Assembly: GCF_036880985.1 (NCBI RefSeq)
Contig: NZ_JBAJNO010000008.1
Span: 1,302,001-1,366,000, forward strand
DNA length: 64,000 nucleotides
From: Limibacter armeniacum
Lineage (GTDB): Bacteria; Bacteroidota; Bacteroidia; Cytophagales; Flammeovirgaceae
Direction of reading: 5' to 3'
The notes beneath the pieces were generated by a model, which worked only from the letters and a program-made list of their open reading frames with translations, searched no databases and had not been told where the DNA came from. The position numbers and the translations under genes were made by a program. Below, piece after piece: positions 8,879 through 18,271 of the stretch; within the stretch, counting starts at the first letter, position 1; each line of letters begins with the position of its first letter.

Positions 8879-9907
8879 ATGCCTACTCAGGAAGTTGTAA
8901 GAAGCAGCAAGTTGTCTCTGTTGCGTTATATGCTGATCGACAGTATGATTCGAAGTAAGTTTAAACCATTCCCGACCAAGCAGGAAATATTGGATGCCTG
9001 TGAGGAACGCTTCGGAGTACGTTCTATCTCTACAATTGAAAAAGACCTCAATGCAATGCGCTTTGAGTTTGATGCGCCCATCGAATACAGCAAAAAAAGT
9101 AAAGGGTATTACTATAGTGACCCTAGTTTTAAGCTGTTGGGAATGAACTTTTCGAAAGAGAATCTGGAAGCGTTGCAGTTTGTTGGAATGTTGCTGGAAG
9201 GCTTCAGGGATCTGCCTGTGTTCAATGAGTTTTCAGATGCAGTGGATAAGGTATTGGATGGTGTGGAAATTACGAGGCAAGCCAACGACAGTGAAAGACC
9301 ATTCGGAAATTTTATTCAAATTGATAAGTCAGGTTATATAAAAGGAAGTGATATTCTGGCGAACCTGATCAGGATTGTCAAGGAAAAAGGTGTTGTTCGT
9401 ATTGGTTATCAGAAATTCGGGTCAGAGGAATGGAAACATTATACTGTCCATGCATACCTTCTGAAAGAATACAAGGACCTTTGGTACCTGACAGGTTTTG
9501 TTGAAGAGCGCAATGAAGTCAGGACCTTTGGTGTAGATAGGATTACCACAGTGGAAGAATTGAATAAGGGGCGGATCGAGGAGTCTGAAGTGAATTTTGA
9601 TCCTGACAATTTCTTTAGGTACTGTTTAGGAGTGACTGCATTGGCCGAAGAACCTCAGGAGATCATGTTGTCTTTTACCCCTCAGATGGGAAATTATATC
9701 AAGACTTCGCCCGTACATCATACACAGGAAATCGTTCAGGATGATGAAGATGTGTGTGTGGTAAGGCTGAAGTTGGTCAACAACCATGAGTTGAGAAATT
9801 GGATTTTAGGTTTTGGTGCTTCAGTAAAAGTATTGAAACCTGAAAAATTGAAAGAGCAGATCAAGGAAGAAATACTTCAATCGATGCTGCATTACGACAA
9901 AGCATGA
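8879..9907 (+). CDS. WYL-domain transcriptional regulator
   Basis: A 342-residue cytoplasmic regulator. The first 80 residues form a helix-turn-helix with RSISTIEKDLNAMRF as the likely recognition segment, followed by a small wing (KSKGYYYSDP). The WYL-type ligand-binding domain is around 165-235, with YLLKEYKDLWYLTGFVEER. A WCX-like C-terminal part follows. Such proteins sense small ligands or nucleic acids and repress or activate nearby genes. The stop codon overlaps the next start by ATGA, so it is coupled to the ACP phosphodiesterase-like gene. The regulatory target is unknown. Confidence 0.85.
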   Translation: MPTQEVVRSSKLSLLRYMLIDSMIRSKFKPFPTKQEILDACEERFGVRSISTIEKDLNAMRFEFDAPIEYSKKSKGYYYSDPSFKLLGMNFSKENLEALQFVGMLLEGFRDLPVFNEFSDAVDKVLDGVEITRQANDSERPFGNFIQIDKSGYIKGSDILANLIRIVKEKGVVRIGYQKFGSEEWKHYTVHAYLLKEYKDLWYLTGFVEERNEVRTFGVDRITTVEELNKGRIEESEVNFDPDNFFRYCLGVTALAEEPQEIMLSFTPQMGNYIKTSPVHHTQEIVQDDEDVCVVRLKLVNNHELRNWILGFGASVKVLKPEKLKEQIKEEILQSMLHYDKA

Positions 9908-10488
9908 ATTTTTTAGCACATATATATCTCTCTGCACAAGACGAGGATGAGATGGTAGGTAACTTTATGGGAGATTTTGTGAAGGGAAGAGACTTTGCTA
10001 CCTATCCTGAAGCCATATCAAGGGGTATTCGTCTTCATAGACAAATTGATACCTTTACTGACCAGCATCCTGTATTTAGACAGAGTACAGCACTTTTAAG
10101 ACCTTATAGTGGTAAGTATGCAGGTGTTTTGGCTGATGTATATTATGACCACTTTTTGGCTGCTAACTGGGAAAGTTTTTATAACCTTCCCTTACTTGAT
10201 TTCTCTCTCCATTTCTATCAGAATATGGAACGGAATTACCAATACTTACCTGAGCGTGTCAAGGGCTTCTTTCCGAATATGCGAAGTAATAACTGGCTGG
10301 TTCATTATGGAGAAATGTGGGGAATAGAGCGATCGCTACAGGGCATTGACAACAGAACGAATGGCAAATCAAAATTGGGAGAGGGAGCTACTTGGTTAAG
10401 AGATCACTATGAGGAGCTGAAAGCACACTTTATGTTATTTATGCCAGAAGTTAGAAGTTTTGTAGAAGAGACAAGAGAAAACCTTTAA
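9904..10488 (+). CDS. AcpH-like acyl-carrier-protein phosphodiesterase (DUF479)
   Basis: A 194-residue protein matching the AcpH/DUF479 family. It has N-terminal MNFLAHIYLS, then GNFMGDFVKGR, HRQIDTFTDQHP and VLADVYYDHFLAANW. These carry the His and Asp residues that form the metal site in HD-like phosphodiesterases. Family members remove the 4'-phosphopantetheine arm from acyl carrier protein. The start overlaps the stop of the WYL regulator by 4 bp, so the pair is one operon ending at a strong terminator. Confidence 0.85.
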   Translation: MNFLAHIYLSAQDEDEMVGNFMGDFVKGRDFATYPEAISRGIRLHRQIDTFTDQHPVFRQSTALLRPYSGKYAGVLADVYYDHFLAANWESFYNLPLLDFSLHFYQNMERNYQYLPERVKGFFPNMRSNNWLVHYGEMWGIERSLQGIDNRTNGKSKLGEGATWLRDHYEELKAHFMLFMPEVRSFVEETRENL

Positions 10489-10515
10489 TTGGGTTTTGAA
10501 CAATATGTGTATAAA

Positions 10516-10552
10516 AAAGCCACTGATCTGTAATTGATCAGTGGCTTTCTTT
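10516..10552. terminator. Bidirectional terminator
   Basis: Perfect 13-bp stem AAAGCCACTGATC/GATCAGTGGCTTT with a 7-nt loop, A-rich before and T-rich after, between two convergent genes. Confidence 0.88.
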
Positions 10553-10565
10553 TATTTCTATCTGA

Positions 10566-13500
10566 TTAGAAGTCATGTCCTATTGTTAGGTAATACTTAG
10601 GTTTGTCACGACGGAAACCATCTTCAATGGCCCATGCCGCATCAAACTTCAGGTAATACCCCAATAGAGTTGAACGAGCTCCTGCACCGTGTCCCATTAG
10701 GAATGGTTCACTGAAGTTTTTGACAGTAGCCTTAAATGAACCACTTTCAATTACTTCGGTATTCAGATCGTTGTTTTCATCAAATGGACTGCCGTTAGAC
10801 CATGCTGTACCAATATCAAAGAAAGCTGTAAACTGAAGGTTTCGGAAGAAGTTTGACTTCACTGTTTTCTTAGTAAAGAACTTCACAATTGGTAACCTGA
10901 TTTCAGTATTCAGTAACATGTAGTTTTGCCCGTCCAGCTTGTTGTAGTTAAAGCCTCTAAGCGGTGCCGCAAACCTTGTAAATAACAGCTTACTGAGATC
11001 TTGAGCTTCTTCATTGATTGCTGTTCCACGAGGGTCTCTGTCGATACTGTTGAACATCCAGTTGTCCATACCACCTAAGCGGTAACGAGGCGTATTGCTA
11101 CCAATAAAAGCACCGCCACTTAGTCTTGTTGCCCATGTCAGCGATCGGAAAATCTTTTGGTAATGGCGGATATCCACAGAAAGGTTAGCAAAGCTTTCAG
11201 CCAGTTCAGATAAGCCCATGTAGTTTTCTAACCTTACTTTTGCACGTGTACCTCGCATCATGTTTTGTCCAATCACGAAGCTATTGTCATAAACAAATTC
11301 TGCATTAAACCCTGAGTAAATTCTTACCACATCGGAAGTAGAGATGGCAGACAAGCTCATATCAGTAAATCGGGTATTCAATACAAATGGAGATACTGAT
11401 AATCTGCTTCGAATTGTCAATGGGTACGAAACGCCCAGTTCCAGCATATTCAAGGCATACTTATGTTGGTATGCTGGGGTTTCTATATTGAGTGTACTTC
11501 TTTCAAATTTAGCTCTGTAGTCAAAGCGTTTTGGCAAGTACTCATATTCAATGTAAAAGCTAGCGTCATTCAAGTCCAAGGCACCAAACAAACCAGCATT
11601 GATCTTGTGGTTTTCAAGGATGTCGGTCATGTGTGGCTCAAGCAAGAGTCCCCAACCCCTTAGTGGGTCAATACGGAGTGTCGAGGTCATTTCCTCAACA
11701 GTGAATCGCTCCTTATACTCAATAGGCCTAGAGTAAAGAGGTTCTTCTCCTATCTCTTCTTGACGGGCTTGCAGTTTCTGCTTATAGCGTTCGAGGAAGC
11801 TTTTTCGCTTATTTTGAGAGAATGTGTCAAACTTGTAATTGTCAGTGTCAACTTCTTGCTCCTCAGGTTTCTTCTCAGCAATTTCTTCATCAGGATCCTC
11901 TTCAGGTAAGATCAAATCCTCTTTATTTTCAGTGTCAAGACTGTCGATTGTCTGAGTTTGTTGCCCTGTACTGTCATTTTCTGTGAGTTTTTTTAACTCT
12001 TCCTCCAAGCGCTTTTGCTCCTCTTCTTCCTGCTTCTTGCGTTCATTGGCAATACGGATACGTTCCTCGGCTTCTTTTTTCCTTAATTCTTCCAACTCTT
12101 TCTGCTTGCGGATTGCCTGAAGTTGTCTAACGTCCAGTATCTCCTGTCTAAATGTTTTTGGTGTAAACTTGGAAGTCTTGGCAGTGAAATCATCGTAATA
12201 GATATTTTCCTTGCCGTCCTCAAACATGACATAGACCATCTTGTCATCACGGATATGGTAATCTTTGATGGAATATTTGAAATCAGTCAACTGTGTAAAG
12301 ACTGTATCCTCTAGGTTGAAATCGTATAACTCTGTAATACCTTTCTGAGAGCTGAGGAAAGTGAATTCCTCATTATTGAGAGGTATGGGTCTTGTTTCCT
12401 TACCAATATTGTTGGTCAAACGAGTTAACACTTCAGGGTCTTCCTTCTTATACATAAAGATATTGAAGTCTTCAGTGATATCGTGTGGATCAGCATCTAT
12501 GACTTTGGTAGAGTCTACCGTTCTGTTAGAACTGAATACAATGTCCTTGTTATTAGGCATAAATGATGGTGTAAGGTCATCATAAATGTCCTTGGTGATC
12601 TGCCATGTTCTTCGTCTTTTCAGATCGTGGACAAAGATATCGCTTTGACCTCGTCTCTCTGCACTGATCGCTAGCTTGTTACCATCTGGAGCAACACTGA
12701 AGTCATTGATGTGTTCAAACTGGAATTCGATTTTCTTGGAAACATAACGGAAGAATTCCCAGAGTCCCCACTTTGAAGTATCATAAATCCACATGTAGTT
12801 TTTCCCTTTTGTCTGAGAGAAAACGACAAGGTCTTTATTGTCAATCCATCCCACAATAGGGGTGTCATAATCTATCTGTTGATTTACTACACGATATCCG
12901 CCTTTAAGAATGGTTTTAGTCTTACCTGTGATCATGTTACGGATTTTAACCTTGTATTTACCGTCGTCATTCTCTGTGTATGCAGCCCAAATTCCATCAG
13001 GGCTAAGGGATATCTTATTGTAGACCTTCTCTTTTCTGTTTTTCCGGATTACAGTAGCATCTTCAGGTAAAGTGTAGGAGTCTTCCACCTTCTTGTACTG
13101 ATCTCTGTAGAACTTTTCCCAATCATTGATAAAGCTATTGTAGTCAATGCCCAACGTGTTTTCGATACTGACTTTTTCATCTCTAACAATACGGGTCAGG
13201 TTCAGTACACTGGATACATTGGCTTTACCATACTTTTCAGCCATGTAATTCCATATGGATTGTCCTACACGGCTAGCTTCCTGCCCTTCGAGGTAGCGAA
13301 TTTTACCGACTTTCGGATTACGGCTAAAGAAGTCACGCATATAGTCATCCATCTCCTGAGACCATCCTTCGGCCATATACAGTGAGGCCCCTGACATAAA
13401 CCAATCCGGAAGGTTGAGCAAGTAGCTATTTTTGAGCATATCCTTCAGGCTTCCTCCATACATCATCTCAAAAATAAAGGCATCAGAAATGCCGAGTGTC

Positions 13501-13952
13501 AACTCTTCCTGAAACTCATATTTATTACCGTTAAAGGCGATCTCCACTTCAGGGCGAATAAAGCGTGTCTGACCACTGGCAATATATCCTTGGAAATAAA
13601 TACCAATGTTACTTTGCTGTAAGTCCTGAATGGAATTGTAAATAAGAAGCTTGGTCTTGTAATAAGGGGAGAAACCTACCAGTTCGGTGATACGTTTGAA
13701 CTCTTCTTCTACGTATTCAGCCGTTAACTTGGCAACAGTATAACCGTTGTCATAGTAATAGATTTCAAAATGGGGAGATTCGATGTATCGCCATTCAAAT
13801 TTCTTGAACTGAAGTCGGTTCTTTCCATACTTGTATGGATGAAAGAATGACTGGGATTGTCCTATCGCTTGGATAGAGGTAAACAATCCTAGTAATAATA
13901 TAAGTAGAAACTTGTACTTTTTGCAGAGTATGTTAGTCATAGAGCAGCTCAA
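10566..13952 (-). CDS. TolB-type propeller fused to BamA/surface-antigen-like outer-membrane barrel
   Basis: A 1128-residue exported protein. A signal peptide (about 1-31, IQAIGQ) is followed by an N-terminal segment resembling peptidase MA-like domains (about 40-290). Next come repeated WD40/PD40-like propeller blades (about 300-600; for example LSPDGIWAAYTEN, SVAPDGNKLAISAERR, SFMPNNKDIVFSSNR). A highly charged coiled coil rich in Glu/Lys (about 620-665) and an acidic linker to about 720 follow. The C-terminal beta-barrel (about 770-1128) has FNAEFVYDNS and AFFDIGTAWSNG and ends in Phe, like BamA/TamA-type proteins. The call of outer-membrane assembly or surface function is inferred. It is probably transcribed alone. 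Confidence 0.8.
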   Translation of the reverse strand: MSCSMTNILCKKYKFLLILLLGLFTSIQAIGQSQSFFHPYKYGKNRLQFKKFEWRYIESPHFEIYYYDNGYTVAKLTAEYVEEEFKRITELVGFSPYYKTKLLIYNSIQDLQQSNIGIYFQGYIASGQTRFIRPEVEIAFNGNKYEFQEELTLGISDAFIFEMMYGGSLKDMLKNSYLLNLPDWFMSGASLYMAEGWSQEMDDYMRDFFSRNPKVGKIRYLEGQEASRVGQSIWNYMAEKYGKANVSSVLNLTRIVRDEKVSIENTLGIDYNSFINDWEKFYRDQYKKVEDSYTLPEDATVIRKNRKEKVYNKISLSPDGIWAAYTENDDGKYKVKIRNMITGKTKTILKGGYRVVNQQIDYDTPIVGWIDNKDLVVFSQTKGKNYMWIYDTSKWGLWEFFRYVSKKIEFQFEHINDFSVAPDGNKLAISAERRGQSDIFVHDLKRRRTWQITKDIYDDLTPSFMPNNKDIVFSSNRTVDSTKVIDADPHDITEDFNIFMYKKEDPEVLTRLTNNIGKETRPIPLNNEEFTFLSSQKGITELYDFNLEDTVFTQLTDFKYSIKDYHIRDDKMVYVMFEDGKENIYYDDFTAKTSKFTPKTFRQEILDVRQLQAIRKQKELEELRKKEAEERIRIANERKKQEEEEQKRLEEELKKLTENDSTGQQTQTIDSLDTENKEDLILPEEDPDEEIAEKKPEEQEVDTDNYKFDTFSQNKRKSFLERYKQKLQARQEEIGEEPLYSRPIEYKERFTVEEMTSTLRIDPLRGWGLLLEPHMTDILENHKINAGLFGALDLNDASFYIEYEYLPKRFDYRAKFERSTLNIETPAYQHKYALNMLELGVSYPLTIRSRLSVSPFVLNTRFTDMSLSAISTSDVVRIYSGFNAEFVYDNSFVIGQNMMRGTRAKVRLENYMGLSELAESFANLSVDIRHYQKIFRSLTWATRLSGGAFIGSNTPRYRLGGMDNWMFNSIDRDPRGTAINEEAQDLSKLLFTRFAAPLRGFNYNKLDGQNYMLLNTEIRLPIVKFFTKKTVKSNFFRNLQFTAFFDIGTAWSNGSPFDENNDLNTEVIESGSFKATVKNFSEPFLMGHGAGARSTLLGYYLKFDAAWAIEDGFRRDKPKYYLTIGHDF

Positions 13953-14189
13953 ATTTCAGCCATTTTTGAGTCGAAAGGATCGCTATCTTCCATATGCAGA
14001 AGCTATATAAAGCTAGCGTAAGGTTGTGTAATATACAAAAGGGTTTTGGTTAAAAACTATTGTATAATGATAAGATAGGAAAAAAATCTAAGTAAAAAAT
14101 ACTAGTGTACTGGTAATAATTTAATTAGGGTTCTGAAGGTCAGGGAAGTGTAGGCTTTCACCTAACCTTCAGGTGTACCCGTAAGCGGA

Positions 14190-15320
14190 TTATAACCTTT
14201 GCATCAGTTTTTTGACCATGATATCTTTCCACTCTCTGAAGTCTCCTTCAATGATATGTTTTCGGGCTTCTTTTACAAGCCACAGATAAAATGTAAGGTT
14301 GTGTACACTTGCTATTTGTGCTGCAAGTAACTCTTGGGCACGCATCAGGTGTCTAAGGTAAGCCTTTGAATAAAATGTACTTACATATCCTCCCAATTCC
14401 TCATCTATTGGTGAGAAATCACGCTCCCATTTTTGGTTTTTGATATTGATGATACCTTGGGTGGTAAACAGTTGACCGTGGCGAGCCTGTCTTGTAGGCA
14501 TTACGCAGTCAAACATATCGATTCCCAACCCAATTCCTTCAAGAATATTGGCAGGCGTACCAACTCCCATCAGGTATCTTGGTTTGTCTTTTGGAAGAAT
14601 GTCTGTTACAAGATCAGTCATCTCGTACATATCTTCAGCTGGTTCACCCACTGAAAGTCCACCAATGGCATTGCCTTCACGCTCAAAGCTGGCGATGGTT
14701 TCTGCCGATTGGATACGAAGATCCTTGAATGTACTTCCCTGTACAATTGGGAATAGGGTCTGGCTGTACCCATATTTGTCTTCTGTTGAATCAAAACGGT
14801 CTACGCAACGCTTAAGCCAACGATGGGTACGCTCCATAGAAGTCTTAGCATATTGGTGGTCACATGGATAAGGAGTGCACTCATCAAAAGCCATAATGAT
14901 ATCCGCACCGATGGTACGCTGAATGTCCATGATGTTTTCAGGTGTGAAAACGTGTTTTGAACCGTCAATATGAGATTTAAAGACAACGCCTTCTTCCTTG
15001 ATTTTCCTGTTGTTTGACAAAGAGAAAACCTGATACCCGCCACTGTCAGTAAGGATAGGTTTATCCCAGCCATTGAATTTATGCAGACCGCCAGCTTGTT
15101 CTATTGTTTCCAGTCCCGGACGCAAGTACAGGTGGTAAGTGTTTCCCAGAATAATCTCAGCTTTGACATCTTCTTTCAGCTCACGTTGGTGAACCGCCTT
15201 AACGGTACCTTGTGTACCGACAGGCATAAAGATAGGTGTCTGTATTTTACCGTGGTCAGTAGTGATTTCGCCCACCCTTGCTTTGGATTGGGCATCTGTA
15301 TATTGAAGTTCAAATTTCAT
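14190..15320 (-). CDS. tgt: tRNA-guanine(34) transglycosylase
   Basis: A 376-residue enzyme that exchanges G34 of GUN-anticodon tRNAs for a queuosine precursor. The start at MKFELQYTDA is preferred; an upstream in-frame ATG would add 15 residues that lack family similarity. Seen: TDSGGYQVFSL with Asp92, FPIVQGS, GGLSVGEP, MGVGTPANILEGI and DMFDCVMPTRQARHG with Asp271. Unusually, the zinc ligands are missing. Where E. coli Tgt has C-x-C-x-x-C, this protein has Leu309, Gly311 and Ser314; the following His (His340 in SVHNL) is kept. From memory this may be common in Bacteroidota. Lone gene. Confidence 0.92.
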   Translation of the reverse strand: MKFELQYTDAQSKARVGEITTDHGKIQTPIFMPVGTQGTVKAVHQRELKEDVKAEIILGNTYHLYLRPGLETIEQAGGLHKFNGWDKPILTDSGGYQVFSLSNNRKIKEEGVVFKSHIDGSKHVFTPENIMDIQRTIGADIIMAFDECTPYPCDHQYAKTSMERTHRWLKRCVDRFDSTEDKYGYSQTLFPIVQGSTFKDLRIQSAETIASFEREGNAIGGLSVGEPAEDMYEMTDLVTDILPKDKPRYLMGVGTPANILEGIGLGIDMFDCVMPTRQARHGQLFTTQGIINIKNQKWERDFSPIDEELGGYVSTFYSKAYLRHLMRAQELLAAQIASVHNLTFYLWLVKEARKHIIEGDFREWKDIMVKKLMQRL

Positions 15321-15400
15321 CTGTTCAGAAAATTTATGTATTGAAGGAATCCTGATACAAACCAAAAATTCCCATTGGCTGAAAGCCAGTCAAAAACGTG

Positions 15401-15408
15401 CAAATTTA
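15401..15408 (-). promoter_or_regulatory. Putative -7 box of tgt
   Basis: CAAATTTA on the plus strand reads TAAATTTG on the minus strand, matching the Bacteroidota consensus TAnnTTTG about 80 bp upstream of the tgt start. The -33 element is not clear. Confidence 0.35.
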
Positions 15409-15521
15409 CGAAAAAAAATTGTGAAGCGAAGTCTATAAATATTTGTGAGGTAAAATGTACGTTCTCAATCTTTTTATTACGTGGGAGAGGAAATGCCAGA
15501 CTCTTAAGACACAGTTAGGGA

Positions 15522-16619
15522 ATGGATGATTACATTTTGAGGGTATGCTTAAATTTAACCACAATCCCATTTGTCATGAATTTATACAGATACCTATCAC
15601 AGTTTAGTCTTATGAAACGCTTTTCTACCAAGTTTTTGGTGATTGCGTTTTTTGGAACCCATATACCCCTTATCGGTATTATTGTTTACCTGTCTTTTGC
15701 CGAAACCCCTTCCCAGACGTCCATTCTCCTGACTACTTTAGGGTTGACTTTGATTGCGACAGCCATGACTTTGTATTTGCAGCATGAACTGTTGGCTCCA
15801 ATCTACCTATCTCAAAAAGCCTTGGAAGAATATGTTGAATCAAGGATATTACCTGAGCTGCCTAATGACTTGCCAGATGAGGTAGGAGTACTGATGCAAA
15901 AAATCAATATTGCTTTGGGTACACTTGATGATATGTATAAGGAAAAGGACGATATGATGGCATTGTTGTCTCATGATTTAAGGTCTCCCTTGAATAGAGT
16001 CTTGAGTTTGGTTGACTTGATCACACTCACTAAGGATGAAGAAAAAATGCCGGAGTTTCTAGAGATGATCAAGTCTGCATGTACACAGCAACTTGATCTG
16101 CTTCATCATACACTTATGCTTATGAAAGAAGACCATACTACTTCTTTAGAAAAAGTGGAAGATATTTCATTGGATGAAGTGATCAATTATTTGGAGACTT
16201 CATTTTCACAGCAGATTGATTTCAAGAAGTTGAAAATCAATAAAGATTATGATACTTCAATGATGATTAAGGGAGACAGGTATTTAATGTGCGAAGTTCT
16301 TCAGAATCTGCTTAATAATGCGATTAAGTTTTCACCTTATGGAAAAGAGATAACAGTCAAAGGTGTAAATGAGGAAGCCAAATGTTTGGTGTCTGTTGAA
16401 GATGAAGGGATCGGTTTTGATGATCGAATTGCAGCAAAACTTTTTGACCGATTTACCTCTGTTGGAAGAAAGGGGACAGCAGGGGAAGAATCCAACGGTA
16501 TTGGGTTGCACTTGAGCCGTAAGATTATCATGAAACACAAAGGAACCTTGACAGCTTATAGCAAAGGAGAAAACAAAGGCTCCAAGTTTACCATTGAGTT
16601 GCCTACTTGGAATAATTAA
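15522..16619 (+). CDS. Membrane sensor histidine kinase
   Basis: A 365-residue kinase with two membrane segments (about 37-58 and 69-86) and almost no periplasmic loop. A HAMP-like linker is followed by HisKA with phospho-acceptor His151 in SHDLRSPLNR. The HATPase domain has the N box LQNLLNNAIKFSP, DEGIGFDD (G1) and NGIGLHLSRKI (G2). It should autophosphorylate and pass phosphate to a response regulator; no regulator gene is adjacent, so it is an orphan. The short sensor region suggests sensing within the membrane. Translation might instead begin at Met19 (MNLYRYLSQ). The gene ends at a strong shared terminator. Confidence 0.88.
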   Translation: MDDYILRVCLNLTTIPFVMNLYRYLSQFSLMKRFSTKFLVIAFFGTHIPLIGIIVYLSFAETPSQTSILLTTLGLTLIATAMTLYLQHELLAPIYLSQKALEEYVESRILPELPNDLPDEVGVLMQKINIALGTLDDMYKEKDDMMALLSHDLRSPLNRVLSLVDLITLTKDEEKMPEFLEMIKSACTQQLDLLHHTLMLMKEDHTTSLEKVEDISLDEVINYLETSFSQQIDFKKLKINKDYDTSMMIKGDRYLMCEVLQNLLNNAIKFSPYGKEITVKGVNEEAKCLVSVEDEGIGFDDRIAAKLFDRFTSVGRKGTAGEESNGIGLHLSRKIIMKHKGTLTAYSKGENKGSKFTIELPTWNN

Positions 16620-16623
16620 TTTA

Positions 16624-16661
16624 AAAGCCCTGTAACAAGTTCGTTACAGGGCTTTAATTTT
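16624..16661. terminator. Bidirectional terminator
   Basis: Perfect 13-bp stem AAAGCCCTGTAAC/GTTACAGGGCTTT with a 6-nt loop, followed by a T-rich run, between convergent kinase and MATE genes. Confidence 0.88.
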
Positions 16662-18098
16662 TTAAAGATGGTCTACAAGGTTTCTGACCCATTTGCCTGA
16701 CTGCATACGCCAAGAGACCACAATAATTCTGAGAATTTCTTCTATTGAAACGGCTATATAGACCAAGTAAACAGGTAGGTTAAATACGAATGCAGCCAAC
16801 AATCCGATGGGAATTGAAAATACCCAAGTACTGAAGAGTCCTAGTCTGGTTGTAAACTTGGTGTCGCCTCCGCTACGAAGTACCCCCCCTCCAATAATCA
16901 TATTTGAAACCTTTATAGGAAACAGTACTGAAAAGATAATACATATGGTTCTGGCATAAGAGGCTGCTTCCGGAGGTACATTATAGGCATCTATATATTT
17001 CCATGAAGTAATTGCAATGACAAATGCCAATGGAATAGTAATGATAAGTCCTGTTGAAACAATTTTTTTAGCAGAAGCCATCCCATAACGTAACTTTCCG
17101 GCGCCAAGCTGCTGTCCTATCAGAATCGCTGCTGCGGCACTCAAACCTGTGAAAAACCCAATGGTCAAAGCTTGTAATGGAAAAGTCATTGTAATGGCAG
17201 CAACCTCACTGGTACCCATTCTGCCATAAATAAACATGTAAGCAGATTCTCCAACAGCCCAAGAGAAGTCGCCGAGCATCAAGGGGAGACTGACTAGCAA
17301 GATGGGTTTCAATATGGACCAAGGTACGCTGGTAAGCTGTTTGAAAGAAAAGCTTCCTGTCAGTTTTCTTCGGTAGACAATTGCTAAAAGGACGATCGCT
17401 TCAAAAAACTGAGAGATAACCGTAGCGATGGCAGCGCCTTTTAATCCCTCTATTGCAGAAGGGACACTTCCCATAAACGTAATTGTATTCTCTTGCCAAT
17501 AAGGATATCCTGCTACTCCGAAGATCAAAATGTAATTCAAAATTGTATTGAGAATGACCTTCGCAATACCAATTTTCATGATCAGTTTTGCAAAACCAGT
17601 ACTTCTAAGAACTGCTCCATAAATTACAGATAACATAAGGGGCAAAAAGCCAATTGCGTTGATGACCTGATATAAAACCCCTTGTTCTATCACATCCTGA
17701 TCTACGGTAAAAAGGTGCATCAATTGGGATGGGAAAAACACACAAACCACTCCTGCTAGCAAAGTGATGCCTCCTCCCAGCAGTAGCATGCTGCCCACTA
17801 CTTGAGCAATTTTGCTGTAATCCTTTTTACCCCAGAATTGAGCAACGTATACACTGCCACCACCTGCCATTGCCATCAGTACAAAGGTGTAAATAAAGAT
17901 TGGTCTCAAACCTAACCCTACGGCTGCAATGGTTTGTTCCCCTAGCTGTCCTACCATAATCTGATCAATCATATTTAGGGATGATTGAAGCAGACTTTGC
18001 ATAGAAATGGGAAGTGCAACATGCAATAAATCCTTAAAAAAGGACTTGTGTTTGAATAGTTGCTGAGGTTTTCTGGCAATAGCCATTGTGTTTTTCAT
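16662..18098 (-). CDS. MATE-family multidrug/sodium antiporter
   Basis: A 478-residue polytopic membrane protein with about 12 hydrophobic segments and the two-fold MatE repeat. Seen: N-terminal LPISMQSLLQSSLNMIDQIMVGQLGEQTIAAVGLG motif region (read at about 30-64), GSVYVAQFWG, and second-half VGESAYMFIYGRMG and ILIGQQLGAG. Such proteins export cationic drugs or metabolites using Na+ or H+ gradients across the inner membrane. The substrate cannot be told. It is a lone gene, convergent with the kinase and divergent from the DUF4385 gene. Confidence 0.9.
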   Translation of the reverse strand: MKNTMAIARKPQQLFKHKSFFKDLLHVALPISMQSLLQSSLNMIDQIMVGQLGEQTIAAVGLGLRPIFIYTFVLMAMAGGGSVYVAQFWGKKDYSKIAQVVGSMLLLGGGITLLAGVVCVFFPSQLMHLFTVDQDVIEQGVLYQVINAIGFLPLMLSVIYGAVLRSTGFAKLIMKIGIAKVILNTILNYILIFGVAGYPYWQENTITFMGSVPSAIEGLKGAAIATVISQFFEAIVLLAIVYRRKLTGSFSFKQLTSVPWSILKPILLVSLPLMLGDFSWAVGESAYMFIYGRMGTSEVAAITMTFPLQALTIGFFTGLSAAAAILIGQQLGAGKLRYGMASAKKIVSTGLIITIPLAFVIAITSWKYIDAYNVPPEAASYARTICIIFSVLFPIKVSNMIIGGGVLRSGGDTKFTTRLGLFSTWVFSIPIGLLAAFVFNLPVYLVYIAVSIEEILRIIVVSWRMQSGKWVRNLVDHL

Positions 18099-18123
18099 AA
18101 ACCCTTAAATCAAAATCAAGCCG

Positions 18124-18131
18124 CAAATATA
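18124..18131 (-). promoter_or_regulatory. Putative -7 box of the MATE gene
   Basis: CAAATATA (TATATTTG on the minus strand) matches TAnnTTTG, 26 bp upstream of the gene start; no convincing -33 element was found. Confidence 0.3.
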
Positions 18132-18271
18132 CTGAGCGTATTCAAATGGCATGTTGAAATAGGGTGAATTTTGAATAATATTTTGGACTACCTTTTATCT
18201 TAACAAACCTGTTAGGGGAATTATCTTTTGGAATCAGCTTTTTATAAGAAAAGAATGTTATGTGATTAAAA

